Origin: JAJYSO01 sp964586655
GTDB taxonomy: Bacteria > Bacteroidota > Bacteroidia > Flavobacteriales > Flavobacteriaceae
NCBI GenBank assembly: GCA_964586655.1
Contig: CAZPGY010000017.1
Span: 1 to 59,491, forward strand
Length of the DNA stretch: 59,491 nucleotides
Direction: 5' to 3'
Shown: piece after piece, positions 7,910 to 16,885 of the stretch
Numbering within the stretch: position 1 is the first letter of the stretch
How the letters are laid out: each line of letters opens with the position of its first letter
Position numbers and translations under genes: made by a program
The notes under the pieces: generated by a model
Seen by the model: the letters and a program-made list of their open reading frames with translations, nothing else
Told to the model about the DNA's origin: nothing
The model's database searches: none

Positions 7910-10900
7910 TTACATATTTCTTCGGTACTGCCCGCCTACTTCAAACAAGGCATCTGTAATTTGCCCCAGAGAACAAACTTTTGTCGCTTCCATCAATTCT
8001 TCAAAGACATTCTTATTCTCGATGGCTGCGGTTTTTACTTTTCCCAGTGCCTGTCCGGCGCTGTTTTTATAAGTTTCTTTCAGTTTATTAAGGGTTTCAA
8101 TCTGATGCTTTTTTTCTGCTTCGGTCGCCCGAATGACCTCTCCCGGCCGTTCAGTTGGGGAACCTTTACTACTCAAAAAGGTATTGACCCCGATAATGGG
8201 CATTTCTCCGCTGTGTTTCAACCTTTCATAATACAAACTTTCCTCCTGAATCTGCATGCGTTGGAACATGGTTTCCATAGCGCCCAATACACCTCCGCGT
8301 TCGTTAATGCGATCAAATTCGTAGAGCACGGCTTCTTCGACCAAATCTGTTAATTCTTCAATGATAAAAGAACCTTGAATGGGATTTTCGTTTTTGGCTA
8401 ACCCCAATTCTTTATTGATAATCAGCTGAATAGCCATTGCTCGACGCACCGATTCCTCGGTAGGCGTTGTAATTGCTTCATCATATGCATTGGTATGCAG
8501 CGAGTTACAGTTGTCATAAATGGCATACAAAGCCTGTAGAGTGGTGCGAATGTCATTAAATTGAATTTCTTGTGCGTGTAAAGACCTTCCGGAGGTCTGG
8601 ATGTGATATTTCAACATCTGTGCTCGCGGATTGGCGCCGTATTTATGCTTGAGTGCTTTAGACCAAATTCTTCTGGCCACTCTGCCAATCACTGCATATT
8701 CCGGATCGATTCCGTTGGAAAAGAAAAAGGACAGGTTGGGGCCGAATTCATTGATATCCATTCCGCGGTTCAAATAATACTCTACATAGGTAAATCCGTT
8801 GGAAAGCGTGAGTGCCAATTGGGTAATCGGATTGGCGCCGGCTTCGGCAATATGATATCCGGAAATGGAGACCGAATAAAAGTTACGGACTTTATTTTGG
8901 ATAAAATATTCTTGAACATCCCCCATCAACCGCAAAGAAAATTCAGTAGAAAAAATACAAGTATTTTGGGCTTGGTCTTCCTTCAAGATATCGGCTTGAA
9001 CGGTACCGCGTACTCTTGAAATGGTTTCTTTTTTAATTTTTTCATAAACTGCCTTGGGCAACACCCGATCTCCGGTTACCCCCAAAAGCATCAGTCCCAA
9101 TCCATTATTTCCTTCCGGAAGGTCGCCGCGATATTGGGGACGCTCTATGCCACTGTCTTTATAGATTTCAGCAATCTTTTGCTCCACCTCTTCTTCCAGT
9201 CCGTTTTCCTTGATATATTTTTCACATTGTTGATCAATGGCAGCATTCATAAAGAAACCCAACAACATTGGCGCAGGCCCATTAATAGTCATACTCACGG
9301 AAGTTTTTTTATCGGCGAGGTCAAATCCGGAATACAGTTTTTTGGCATCGTCTAAGCAACAAATAGACACTCCGGAATTTCCAATTTTACCATAAATATC
9401 CGGGCGATAATCGGGATCGCTTCCGTAAAGAGTTACCGAATCGAAAGCCGTGGAGAGCCGTTTGGCCGGCATATCGAGACTGACATAATGAAAACGTCGA
9501 TTGGTTCGTTCCGGTCCGCCTTCTCCGGCAAACATTCGAGTGGGATCTTCTCCTTTGCGTTTAAAGGGATAGAGCCCGGAAGTATAAGGGAATTTTCCGG
9601 GAACATTTTCTTGTAATATCCACTGGAGTAAATCGCCCCAAGCTTCGTATTTGGGCAAACTAATTTTGGGAATTTGAAGATGAGAAAGCGATTCGGTGTG
9701 GGTGTCTATTTTGATGTCTTTCCCACGAACCTGATAGGTATATACCGGCTCTTTATATTTTTTTACCACTTCATCCCAATGCGTGATTTCTTCCCAATTG
9801 TAAGGATCTAAATCCATTTTTACTCGGTCGAATTGTGCTTTTAAAGCCTCAATCAATTGACCGTTATCTTCGGTTTTAGCGGCCGCCAATTCTTCCTCAT
9901 CAAGCCCATTTTTAGTAAGCCCCACCTTAGTATTGGTAACCGTTTCCAAGGTTTTATAAATTCCGTATAATTTTTGAGCCGTTTGCGCTTGGGCTTTTAC
10001 TTTCTCGTCATAGCTTTTGTTGTTTTCAGAAATTTCAGAGAGGTAGCGAACGCGTTTAGGCGGAATGATGTGTATTTTTTTTGACATCCCTTCGGTAAGC
10101 TGATAATCACTTTTCAGACGGCCATCGGTATTTTCTTCCAGCGCATCCATAATTTTGCGATACAGGGTGTTCATTCCTGGATCGTTAAATTGAGAAGCGA
10201 TGGTTCCATAAACCGGCATGGTTTTCAAATCGGCATCCCAAAAGCCGTGGTTGCGTTGATATTGCTTTCTCACATCTCGCAAAGCATCTAAAGCACCGCG
10301 TTTATCAAATTTATTAAGCGCAACTACATCAGCAAAATCGAGCATATCAATTTTTTCCAACTGGGTTTGCGCTCCATATTCAGGAGTCATTACATAAAGA
10401 GACACGTCGGAATGGTCGGTAATTGCCGTGTCGCTTTGTCCAATTCCCGAGGTTTCTAAAACAATCAAATCATACTGAGCAGCTTTCATAATATCCACGG
10501 CATCTTGCACATAGTCCGACAACGCTAAATTGGCATTTCGTGTAGCCAAGGAGCGCATAAAAACACGGTTATTGTCGATAGAATTCATGCGGATGCGGTC
10601 TCCCAACAACGCTCCTCCGGTTTTTCGTTTGGAAGGATCTACAGAAATAATTCCGATGGTTTTATCTTCAAAATCCATTAAAAAACGTCGCACCAACTCG
10701 TCGACCAAAGAAGATTTTCCGGCACCACCGGTTCCGGTAATTCCCAATACCGGAGGTTCATTGGTTTTCTTCTTAGGCGATTCGAATAATTCGGCAAAAG
10801 TATCCCTGTGATTTTCTGCTAAAGAAATTAGTCGGGAAATAGTGGTTACATTTTGTGACTTTAAGGCCTCAGCAACGTCTTCTCTTGACGGATTCTGGAT

Positions 10901-11380
10901 CGGGCTTTGGTCTTTTCCCTTAAAAATAGAAAGCTCAGGATTGGTAAAATCCGATTTCTTGACCACATCATTAATCATGCCTTGCAAGCCCATCTCTCGC
11001 CCATCGTCAGGTGCATAGATTTTATCAATGCCATACTTTTCCAATTCTTTAATTTCTTCGGGAAGAATAACGCCGCCGCCGCCGCAAAAAATCTTGATCT
11101 GGTCAGCTCCTTTTTCGCGAAGCAGGTCGTACATGTACTTAAAATATTCAGTGTGTCCACCTTGATAAGAAGTCATGGCGATGGCATTGGCATCTTCCTG
11201 AATGGCCGTGTTGACCACATATTCCACACTGCGGTCATGCCCCAAATGAATCACTTCCACCCCGGTGGATTGGATGATTCTACGCATAATATTAATGGCT
11301 GCATCATGCCCGTCAAATAGCGAGGCTGCCGTTACAATGCGAATAAGGTTTTTGGGCTTATAAGGTTTTTGATTTTTCAT
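7910..11380 (-). CDS. icmF: Fused isobutyryl-CoA mutase IcmF
   Basis: 1156 residues. An adenosylcobalamin enzyme that interconverts isobutyryl-CoA and n-butyryl-CoA, with its own GTPase chaperone built in. Domain order: B12-binding Rossmann domain (about 10-145) with the lower-ligand motif DGHD (Asp23-His25); linker; MeaB-type G3E GTPase (about 210-420) with P-loop GTGGAGKSS at 216-224 and NKFD; second linker; then the TIM-barrel substrate domain (from about 570). LYPFKRKGEDPTRMFAGEGGPERT and NTCIFSTEFSLR match the IcmF type of substrate pocket. Methylmalonyl-CoA mutases carry MYAFRPW, so the pocket points to isobutyryl- over methylmalonyl-CoA. In context it links valine or branched acyl-CoA breakdown to the neighbouring propionate and acetate genes. 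Substrate range (including pivalyl- or isovaleryl-CoA) cannot be read from sequence. Confidence 0.92.
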   Translation of the reverse strand: MKNQKPYKPKNLIRIVTAASLFDGHDAAINIMRRIIQSTGVEVIHLGHDRSVEYVVNTAIQEDANAIAMTSYQGGHTEYFKYMYDLLREKGADQIKIFCGGGGVILPEEIKELEKYGIDKIYAPDDGREMGLQGMINDVVKKSDFTNPELSIFKGKDQSPIQNPSREDVAEALKSQNVTTISRLISLAENHRDTFAELFESPKKKTNEPPVLGITGTGGAGKSSLVDELVRRFLMDFEDKTIGIISVDPSKRKTGGALLGDRIRMNSIDNNRVFMRSLATRNANLALSDYVQDAVDIMKAAQYDLIVLETSGIGQSDTAITDHSDVSLYVMTPEYGAQTQLEKIDMLDFADVVALNKFDKRGALDALRDVRKQYQRNHGFWDADLKTMPVYGTIASQFNDPGMNTLYRKIMDALEENTDGRLKSDYQLTEGMSKKIHIIPPKRVRYLSEISENNKSYDEKVKAQAQTAQKLYGIYKTLETVTNTKVGLTKNGLDEEELAAAKTEDNGQLIEALKAQFDRVKMDLDPYNWEEITHWDEVVKKYKEPVYTYQVRGKDIKIDTHTESLSHLQIPKISLPKYEAWGDLLQWILQENVPGKFPYTSGLYPFKRKGEDPTRMFAGEGGPERTNRRFHYVSLDMPAKRLSTAFDSVTLYGSDPDYRPDIYGKIGNSGVSICCLDDAKKLYSGFDLADKKTSVSMTINGPAPMLLGFFMNAAIDQQCEKYIKENGLEEEVEQKIAEIYKDSGIERPQYRGDLPEGNNGLGLMLLGVTGDRVLPKAVYEKIKKETISRVRGTVQADILKEDQAQNTCIFSTEFSLRLMGDVQEYFIQNKVRNFYSVSISGYHIAEAGANPITQLALTLSNGFTYVEYYLNRGMDINEFGPNLSFFFSNGIDPEYAVIGRVARRIWSKALKHKYGANPRAQMLKYHIQTSGRSLHAQEIQFNDIRTTLQALYAIYDNCNSLHTNAYDEAITTPTEESVRRAMAIQLIINKELGLAKNENPIQGSFIIEELTDLVEEAVLYEFDRINERGGVLGAMETMFQRMQIQEESLYYERLKHSGEMPIIGVNTFLSSKGSPTERPGEVIRATEAEKKHQIETLNKLKETYKNSAGQALGKVKTAAIENKNVFEELMEATKVCSLGQITDALFEVGGQYRRNM

Positions 11381-12206
11381 GAGTTTCTTAAGGGTTTTGC
11401 TTGGGGTCTATGTCAAATTATAGTGAGAAAAAGCAAATAAGTCAAAATTTACAATCCTGTCACTTTGCACAGTTAAGGCTGCTTGTCATGGGCGCCCCTC
11501 GATTCCGCTCAAGAGAACCGCTCTATTTGACGGAGCCTGCCCTGAGTCGCACCAAAGGACAAAACCTGATTGTAATTGACTATTTTTATCCTCTTAAAAT
11601 AACATAAGACCTTTATTTTTATCGATTTAAAATCCCTGCTGCAACTTAATTTATAGAACAGCATTGTGGTGTGGTGTGCTTAAACTTTTTGTTGATTCGC
11701 GCCACTTTTAATTGGAAAGAGACAAATTTACGAAAAATAGCAGACATTAAAGTCTGCGCAGGCTTCATTTAGCTGCATTGTTTATGGAAGCAAGAAAAAT
11801 CTGAATTTCGGCTGCTCATCTTTACCCAAAAAATTCACCACAAATTAAGGAGTAATTAAATAATTTACAGATTATCAAGGAATTAATGACGCAAATAGAC
11901 AAAGTATGAAGGCCCAAATTTGGGCTATGGAGAATTCCTATTGCTTGGATTTATTTTGACGTTTTTATTTCGATGACACTCAATACAGGTTTCGTTGCAA
12001 ACTCTTTACAGTCCCGTAGGTACGGGACAGCTGCAGAATTTGACGCACTTCGGCAAACTCAGCATACCCCTCAAATCTGTCTAAAATAAATCTCATGAAT
12101 TTTCCGGGTTTAGGGAATACGGAAGTGATTCTTGAAATAGACGCGTATTTGGTCAGAATTGAGCAAAAATCTCGCATTCATAAAATGCTTCTGTTTTATT
12201 TCTGCA
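11381..12206. other. Long intergenic region icmF / cysteine desulfurase
   Basis: About 820 bases upstream of icmF and downstream of the cysteine desulfurase. It contains the repeat at 11440-11581 and an 18-bp palindrome GTCCCGTAGGTACGGGAC at about 12003-12020, which resembles the centre of the ATACCAATT repeat. Open frames here (for example 11980-12177 minus) lack any recognisable protein character. No gene is called. Confidence 0.5.
11440..11581. repeat. About 142-bp dispersed repeat, second family, copy 1
   Basis: It begins AGTCAAAATTTACAATC and ends GATTGTAATTGACT, inverted ends that differ by a 3-bp gap. It matches the sequence near 41990-42132 in ordered blocks: GTCACTT, CTCGAnTCCG, ATTTGAC, CCTGC, GTCG and CCTGATTGTAA. 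It lies in the upstream region of icmF. Confidence 0.65.
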
Positions 12207-13358
12207 TTAGACCGTCTTCAAAAACTCGGAAAGTTCTTTAACCGCATAATCAATTTCTTCTTTGGTGTTAAAGGAAGATAAGGAAAAACGTACGGAAGGG
12301 TGTTTCAATTGTTCGGGGCTGCTGATGGCTTGCAAGACGTGAGAACCGGCATCACTTCCACTCTGACAGGCACTTCCTTTGGAACAAGCAATTCCTTTTA
12401 AATCAAGTTGAAACAACAACAAAGGCGCTTTTTCAGAAGCGATGGGCAAGTTGGCATTAATGACGGTGTAAGTACTGTGTTCCGGATCTTCACAACCTCC
12501 ATTGAAGGTGACTTCCGGGATGTGGGTCTTTAATTCAGCTATAAAATAGTTTTTAAGTTCGCTGACATAGGCTTTATCTTCTGCCAAATTCTCATAGGCC
12601 ATGGTCAGGGCTTTATCGAGCCCCACAATGTTGTGAACCCCTTCGGTACCGGCGCGAAAACCGCGTTCCTGGGCGCCCCCAAAAATCAAGGGACGAAGTC
12701 CGCTGTTTTCACGAATAAAAGCAAATCCCACGCCTTTGGGGCCATGAAATTTATGGCCGCTGACCGCCGCAAAATCTACCGGAATCTCATTAAAATCCAC
12801 CTCAAGATGCCCTATAGACTGCACGGTATCGCTATGAAACAAGGCCTTGTAATCTTGACATAGATCGGCTACTTTTTTAAGATCGAGAATGTTGCCGATT
12901 TCGTTGTTGACATGCATCAGGCTTACCAAAGTTTTTTTGTCAGAATTTTTAAGCAATTCTTCGAGGTGTGCGTAATCGACAAATCCTTTTTTATTCAAAT
13001 GTACAAAATCAACCTGAATGCCATATTTATCCTCCAATTCTTCCAGCGTGTGAGTAACGGCGTGGTGCTCTATGGGGGAAGAAATAATTCGTTGTACCCC
13101 GAGATCGCGAACTGCACTGTTCAAAACCAAATTGTCGGCCTCCGTTCCGCCCGAAGTAAAGATGATTTCTTTGGCTTTTACATGAAGTAATTTTGCAATG
13201 TTTTTTCGAGCTCTTTCGATGAGTGATTTTGACGGTCTTCCGAAACCATGGGTAGAAGAAGGATTACCAAAATTATCTTTCATGACCTTGGTCATTTCTG
13301 CAATTACTTGATCCCGCATTTGTGTGGTGGCGGCACTATCAAAATACACTGCTTTCAT
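12207..13358 (-). CDS. Cysteine desulfurase (NifS/IscS-like)
   Basis: 383 residues from the ATG at 13358; the ATG at 13400 would add 14 residues upstream of the conserved MKAVYFDSAATT start. A PLP enzyme that takes sulfur from cysteine as an enzyme persulfide for Fe-S clusters or tRNA thiolation. It shows FTSGGTEADN, the Schiff-base lysine in SGHKFHGPKG (Lys203), the phosphate-binding FRAGTEG and the active-site cysteine loop GSACQSG (Cys331), typical of class I IscS/NifS. No iscU, isc regulator or suf gene is next to it, so the partner is unknown. A stand-alone class I desulfurase next to unrelated genes is common in this phylum. Confidence 0.88.
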   Translation of the reverse strand: MKAVYFDSAATTQMRDQVIAEMTKVMKDNFGNPSSTHGFGRPSKSLIERARKNIAKLLHVKAKEIIFTSGGTEADNLVLNSAVRDLGVQRIISSPIEHHAVTHTLEELEDKYGIQVDFVHLNKKGFVDYAHLEELLKNSDKKTLVSLMHVNNEIGNILDLKKVADLCQDYKALFHSDTVQSIGHLEVDFNEIPVDFAAVSGHKFHGPKGVGFAFIRENSGLRPLIFGGAQERGFRAGTEGVHNIVGLDKALTMAYENLAEDKAYVSELKNYFIAELKTHIPEVTFNGGCEDPEHSTYTVINANLPIASEKAPLLLFQLDLKGIACSKGSACQSGSDAGSHVLQAISSPEQLKHPSVRFSLSSFNTKEEIDYAVKELSEFLKTV

Positions 13359-13470
13359 CTGGCTTAAATTTTTATAATGAATAATTGCAAAATTAATCAA
13401 AATAAAAATTCCTTTTGTGTTTAGGGCGTTGAAATTATGAATTCACTTACTTTTGCTAAAAATGAGCATT

Positions 13471-14028
13471 ATGAAAAAAGTTCTCTGTATCCTACTTCTG
13501 GTCGGCTTCTTTTCCAGCTGCGACGATGGCGAAATTATTGTAACTGATTTTAATTTTGATGCGGGCAGTTCACTTCAATTTTGTAAAGTTTCCACCACCA
13601 ATGTGCTTTATATCATTAACGCCAATCCCAGTGAGTCAATTGCCTTTACCTTTGAGGACGAAAGTTTTGACGGTACTTTTGCCGACAGTCTTTCTCAGCA
13701 AACTCAACAAATAAGAAATATTCAGCTCAGTTCATCAAATCCTTTGGTATATAGAGGGTATGCCAGCGCCATTTCAGAAGATTATTTTTGCAGTGGAATT
13801 CCGCCTACTGAACCCGCCATTACCAGTGAATACAAGGCTACCACCGGCACCATCGAAGTTATTACTTCCTTAATCGATACCCAGTTTGAGGACAGCACCC
13901 TGGTTAAAACTTTTTTGACACAGGCCATCGCTCATGACATTACCCTTAAAAGCACATCCGGTGAGGATGAAATTATTAAAGAAACCTTGGAATTAGGGGC
14001 TTTTGAAAAGACAGAGCATTTGGAATAA
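13471..14028 (+). CDS. Putative lipoprotein of unknown function
   Basis: 185 residues. MKKVLCILLLVGFFSSC is a clear SPII signal with lipobox FFSSC, so the mature protein would be anchored through the Cys at about residue 17. The rest is an acidic, beta-rich secreted domain with two further cysteines. I do not recognise a family. The promoter-like TACTTTTG at 13448-13455 would place the transcription start near 13462, so the ATG at 13471 is preferred to the in-frame ATG at 13462. The 3' end overlaps a small convergent ORF by 36 bases. Confidence 0.7.
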   Translation: MKKVLCILLLVGFFSSCDDGEIIVTDFNFDAGSSLQFCKVSTTNVLYIINANPSESIAFTFEDESFDGTFADSLSQQTQQIRNIQLSSSNPLVYRGYASAISEDYFCSGIPPTEPAITSEYKATTGTIEVITSLIDTQFEDSTLVKTFLTQAIAHDITLKSTSGEDEIIKETLELGAFEKTEHLE

Positions 14029-14169
14029 CAACAAATCATCTACTACAACAGGGGGCTTTAACCCGAAAAAATATCCATAAATTAAGGAATAACTATTAGC
14101 AATACCGGTAAAAACCAGGCCTAAACCCACGGCGATCAACATGATACTCGCCACATTTATCTTACTCAT
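13993..14169 (-). CDS. Small single-pass membrane protein (58 aa), possible
   Basis: A 58-residue frame that starts 19 nt after the stop of the winged-helix regulator on the same strand. Residues 7-33 form one strong hydrophobic segment (begins ASIMLIAVGLGLVFTGIANS), with Lys near each end as expected of a small inner-membrane protein. Its tail overlaps the 3' end of the convergent lipoprotein gene. No family is recognised. The tight spacing behind the regulator and the coherent transmembrane segment argue for a real gene; shortness and overlap argue against. Confidence 0.4.
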   Translation of the reverse strand: MSKINVASIMLIAVGLGLVFTGIANSYSLIYGYFFGLKPPVVVDDLLLFQMLCLFKSP

Positions 14170-14188
14170 TGCTAAGATATTGTTTGCT

Positions 14189-14899
14189 TTAAACCGGTTT
14201 TTTTAGGGCATTTACATCCAAGTCAAATTCTTTTTTTAAAGCCTTGATGCCCTTTGGGGTCACCACGTGTTCTCGGGAATTGGGCTTGCGTTCAACCCAG
14301 CCTTTAGTTTTCAGGGTTTCTAAAAAAGCCACTCCAAGTTTACCGCCCAAATGATGTTTACGTTCACTAAAATCCAAGCAGGCTTTTGCAAAAACACCTC
14401 CTTTCTGCTTTAATCTAAGGATATCAATTCCAAAATCTCTAAAAAAAGATTCTCCTTTCGAACTTAACACAAAAACATATCGATCTCCTGCAGCCTGCTT
14501 ATAAAAAAGTCCTTGTGTCTGCATTTTTTGTGTCAGTTCGCGGCCTACGAGTCCGGCCAAATGACCGTGACAGCTGCGGCAATATCTTAAGGGAGTTAGG
14601 CTTTGTTGTTGATAGGGTTTGGGGCGATTTCCCATTTTAGGCCATAACAGCCGGTGCAGTTTTTGGACCATAGGATCATCGGCTATTCTAAAATAGTGGT
14701 GTCGGTGGTTTTCTTCAACCACTACTCCACTTTTTAAAAGGGCAGTGCATGCGTTTTTTATCTCCGCCGAAGATTCACCAATATTGTTTACCAATTCCTT
14801 TGCCGTATAAGCTCTTCCACCAGTGAGGGCCCACAATATTTTTCGTTTTACCGGATGGTCAATCAGCGCCAATAAATCAGGTTGATTTTTTGTTCTCAT
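14189..14899 (-). CDS. ArsR-type winged-helix transcriptional regulator
   Basis: 236 residues from the ATG at 14899; longer versions begin in non-family sequence. The N-terminal part (about 5-85) is an ArsR/SmtB-like winged helix: LIDHPVKRKILWAL, then YTAKELVNNIGESSAEIKNACTALLKSGVVVEE as the helix-turn-helix and wing. A middle segment contains CRSCHGHLAG, a Cys-X2-Cys-His pair that could bind metal or be redox-sensitive, and the C-terminal part ends in a second winged-helix-like block (TKGWVERKPNSREHVVTPKGIKALKKEF). It resembles the ArsR-family regulators annotated in many bacteria next to quinone or metal genes; the target is unknown. A TATCTTTG motif lies 6 nt upstream of the ATG. Confidence 0.75.
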   Translation of the reverse strand: MRTKNQPDLLALIDHPVKRKILWALTGGRAYTAKELVNNIGESSAEIKNACTALLKSGVVVEENHRHHYFRIADDPMVQKLHRLLWPKMGNRPKPYQQQSLTPLRYCRSCHGHLAGLVGRELTQKMQTQGLFYKQAAGDRYVFVLSSKGESFFRDFGIDILRLKQKGGVFAKACLDFSERKHHLGGKLGVAFLETLKTKGWVERKPNSREHVVTPKGIKALKKEFDLDVNALKKPV

Positions 14900-15023
14900 A
14901 ACTTCAAAGATACATAAAATCAAGCGGATTCTTTTTAGAAAGACCAAACAGCACAATCCCATACAAACAGATCATTATTCCAAAAACTTTTGCGAAGTTT
15001 GTAGGAATATCAAAATAGTACTT

Positions 15024-15845
15024 ATGCCATTTTTTGAAAATAAGACGGCTTTGATTACGGGAGCTTCTCGCGGAATTGGAAAAGCCATTGCTTTAAAATT
15101 AGCCGGTGAAGGAGCCAACATCATCATTGCCTCCAAATCGGTAGAGGAGCATCCCAAATTGGGCGGAACGATTTTTTCGGCTGCCAAAGCGGTGGAAGCA
15201 GCAGGCGGACAAGCCTTACCGGTACAGTGCGACATCCGTTTTGAGGCGCAGATCAAACAAGCAGTAGAACAAGGAGTGGAGGCTTTTGGCGGCATTGATA
15301 TCCTGATCAACAACGCCTCGGCCATCAACCTGAATCCTATCGAAAAGATGGAGCCCAAACGCTATGATTTGATGCAGGACATTAATGTCAGGGGAGCTTA
15401 TTTTACGGCTCAAGCTTGCCTTCCTTATCTTAAAAAAGGGAGAAATCCACACATCCTTACCCTCTCCCCTCCTTTAAATTTCAAAGGCAATTGGTTGGCC
15501 AATCACCTGGCCTATACCCTCAGCAAATATGGAATGACCATGGTGGCACTCGGCTTGTCGGGAGAATTAAAACAATATGGCATTGCCGCTAATTCACTTT
15601 GGCCACAGACCACCATTGCCACTGCAGCCATCCGCAATCTTCTCGGCGGAGAGGAAATGATGAAAAGAAGTCGAAAACCGGCTATATTGGCCGATACCGT
15701 TTATTATATTCTCAAACGAGCAGCTACAAAATGCACCGGCAATACTTTTATTGACGAAGAAGTATTGGCTGCAGAAGGAATCACCGATCTGCAAAAATAT
15801 GCGGTTGATGAAACTACCGATCTGCAGCAAGATTTGTTTTTATGA
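15024..15845 (+). CDS. HSDL2-like short-chain dehydrogenase/reductase
   Basis: 273 residues. NAD(P)-dependent oxidoreductase of the SDR family with cofactor motif TGASRGIG (12-19), NNAS (96-99), catalytic Ser148 and the YxxxK pair Tyr164/Lys168. The region after the active site (LWPQTTIATAAI, then NTFIDEEVLAAEGITDLQKYAVD) matches the SDR domain of hydroxysteroid dehydrogenase-like protein 2; the bacterial form lacks the SCP2 sterol-carrier tail. The substrate is probably a fatty-acyl or branched acyl compound, by analogy only. The gene stands alone, divergent from the ArsR-like regulator. Confidence 0.85.
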   Translation: MPFFENKTALITGASRGIGKAIALKLAGEGANIIIASKSVEEHPKLGGTIFSAAKAVEAAGGQALPVQCDIRFEAQIKQAVEQGVEAFGGIDILINNASAINLNPIEKMEPKRYDLMQDINVRGAYFTAQACLPYLKKGRNPHILTLSPPLNFKGNWLANHLAYTLSKYGMTMVALGLSGELKQYGIAANSLWPQTTIATAAIRNLLGGEEMMKRSRKPAILADTVYYILKRAATKCTGNTFIDEEVLAAEGITDLQKYAVDETTDLQQDLFL

Positions 15846-16068
15846 AAATGATAAGGCTAAAACCGTAAAACATATTGTGGGCATTATCACACAAGCAAAC
15901 CTCAGAGAATAATGTGATCATCCCTGACACTATACCGGATAATTGAAATTTCGCCATTTTACTGTATAGAATTTTGTCTGCGGAATTTGGACGTGAATAA
16001 TCATAGATAAAGCATATCAATGGAAATCAGCGGCACGAAATATTTGGAGCATCTATTAACTCCGGAAC

Positions 16069-16100
16069 TTGGCATTATAAATCAAATTGGCATCATTTAA
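16069..16100. repeat. Short palindromic repeat (ATACCAATT-type fragment)
   Basis: Read on the minus strand it contains ATGCCAATTTGATTTATAATGCC. The core TGCCAAnnTGATTTATAA is also found at 22441-22463 and 36455-36484. It lies just upstream of csaA. Confidence 0.45.
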
Positions 16101-16121
16101 GAATAATCAAAAAAATCATTC

Positions 16122-16472
16122 ATGGAAAAAACAAATAAAAAACAATTGGATTGGCGCTCCTTTATGAATGTTGAGATGAGGGTGGGAACCATTCTCACTG
16201 CTGAAAAATTTAAAGAGGCACGAAACCCGGCGTACAAAATGATTATAGATTTTGGAGAATATGGGACTAAAAAAACTTCCGCACAGATAACCAAACTTTA
16301 CGCTGCTGAAGATTTAATCGGACAACAAATAATAGCCGTAGTCAACTTTCCGCCTAAACAAATTGCAAATATGATGAGTGAGTGTTTAGTATTAGGAGGG
16401 GTCGGAAAGAATAAAGAAGTGACGCTGATTAAACCCGAAAGAAAAGTAGAAAATGGAACTCGAATAGGATAG
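16122..16472 (+). CDS. csaA: CsaA, tRNA-binding domain protein
   Basis: 116 residues, a single OB-fold tRNA-binding domain (EMAP-II/Arc1p type). CsaA has been described as a homodimeric export-related chaperone that binds tRNA and unfolded polypeptides. Family marks are VEMRVGTILTAEKFKEARNPAYKMIIDFG, SAQITKLY, AVVNFPPKQIANMMSECLVLGG and the end NGTRIG. The length equals that of other CsaA proteins. It is followed after 158 bases by the pterin dehydratase gene, with no evident functional link. Confidence 0.9.
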   Translation: MEKTNKKQLDWRSFMNVEMRVGTILTAEKFKEARNPAYKMIIDFGEYGTKKTSAQITKLYAAEDLIGQQIIAVVNFPPKQIANMMSECLVLGGVGKNKEVTLIKPERKVENGTRIG

Positions 16473-16630
16473 CAACAGCATTCAACAATCGTGATCACAT
16501 CCGCAGAACAAACAATAAGGGGTAGTATCTAAAAAAAGTATTTTTACCAATCAAAATCAGGATATATACTTCAAAATCAATAGCTTTGAAGAACTGTTTA
16601 AAAACATTAAAACCTATAAAAAATAAGTTT

Positions 16631-16870
16631 ATGTCAGTTTGGAGAAAAACCGAAAAAGGATTGAACCGCAGTTTTTCGTTTGATTCCTTCACCGATTGTA
16701 TTGACTTTCTTGCCAATATTGCTGCGCATTGTGATGCGGTGCAGCATCATCCGGATATTGTTTTTACCAACCCGTTTGAAATTGAGCTTTATTTATTTAC
16801 CCACGATCAAGGTCAAATCACGAAAAAAGATGAACTATTGGCAAAATTTATTGATGAAGTCGCCAGTTAA
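16631..16870 (+). CDS. phhB: 4a-Hydroxytetrahydrobiopterin (pterin carbinolamine) dehydratase
   Basis: 79 residues from the ATG at 16631. It dehydrates the 4a-carbinolamine formed by aromatic amino-acid hydroxylases, to recycle the pterin cofactor. Signatures are the start WRKTEKGLNRSFSFDSF, the catalytic HHPDI motif and THDQGQITKKDELLAKFID. It is shorter than the usual 95 to 110 residues because it begins directly at the first strand. A TTG start at 16586 would give 94 residues but a poor N-terminus. No phenylalanine hydroxylase is in the window, although folE (pterin synthesis) is at 56 kb and the phenylacetate operon is next door. Confidence 0.85.
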   Translation: MSVWRKTEKGLNRSFSFDSFTDCIDFLANIAAHCDAVQHHPDIVFTNPFEIELYLFTHDQGQITKKDELLAKFIDEVAS

Positions 16871-16885
16871 CACCAACAAAACCCT

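Noticed and set aside
7838..8353. 171-codon plus-strand ORF
   Set aside because: Entirely antisense to the 3' end of icmF and the terminator; a shadow of that gene.
11980..12177. 65-codon minus-strand ORF in the icmF/nifS gap
   Set aside because: It crosses an 18-bp palindrome and shows no domain or membrane pattern.
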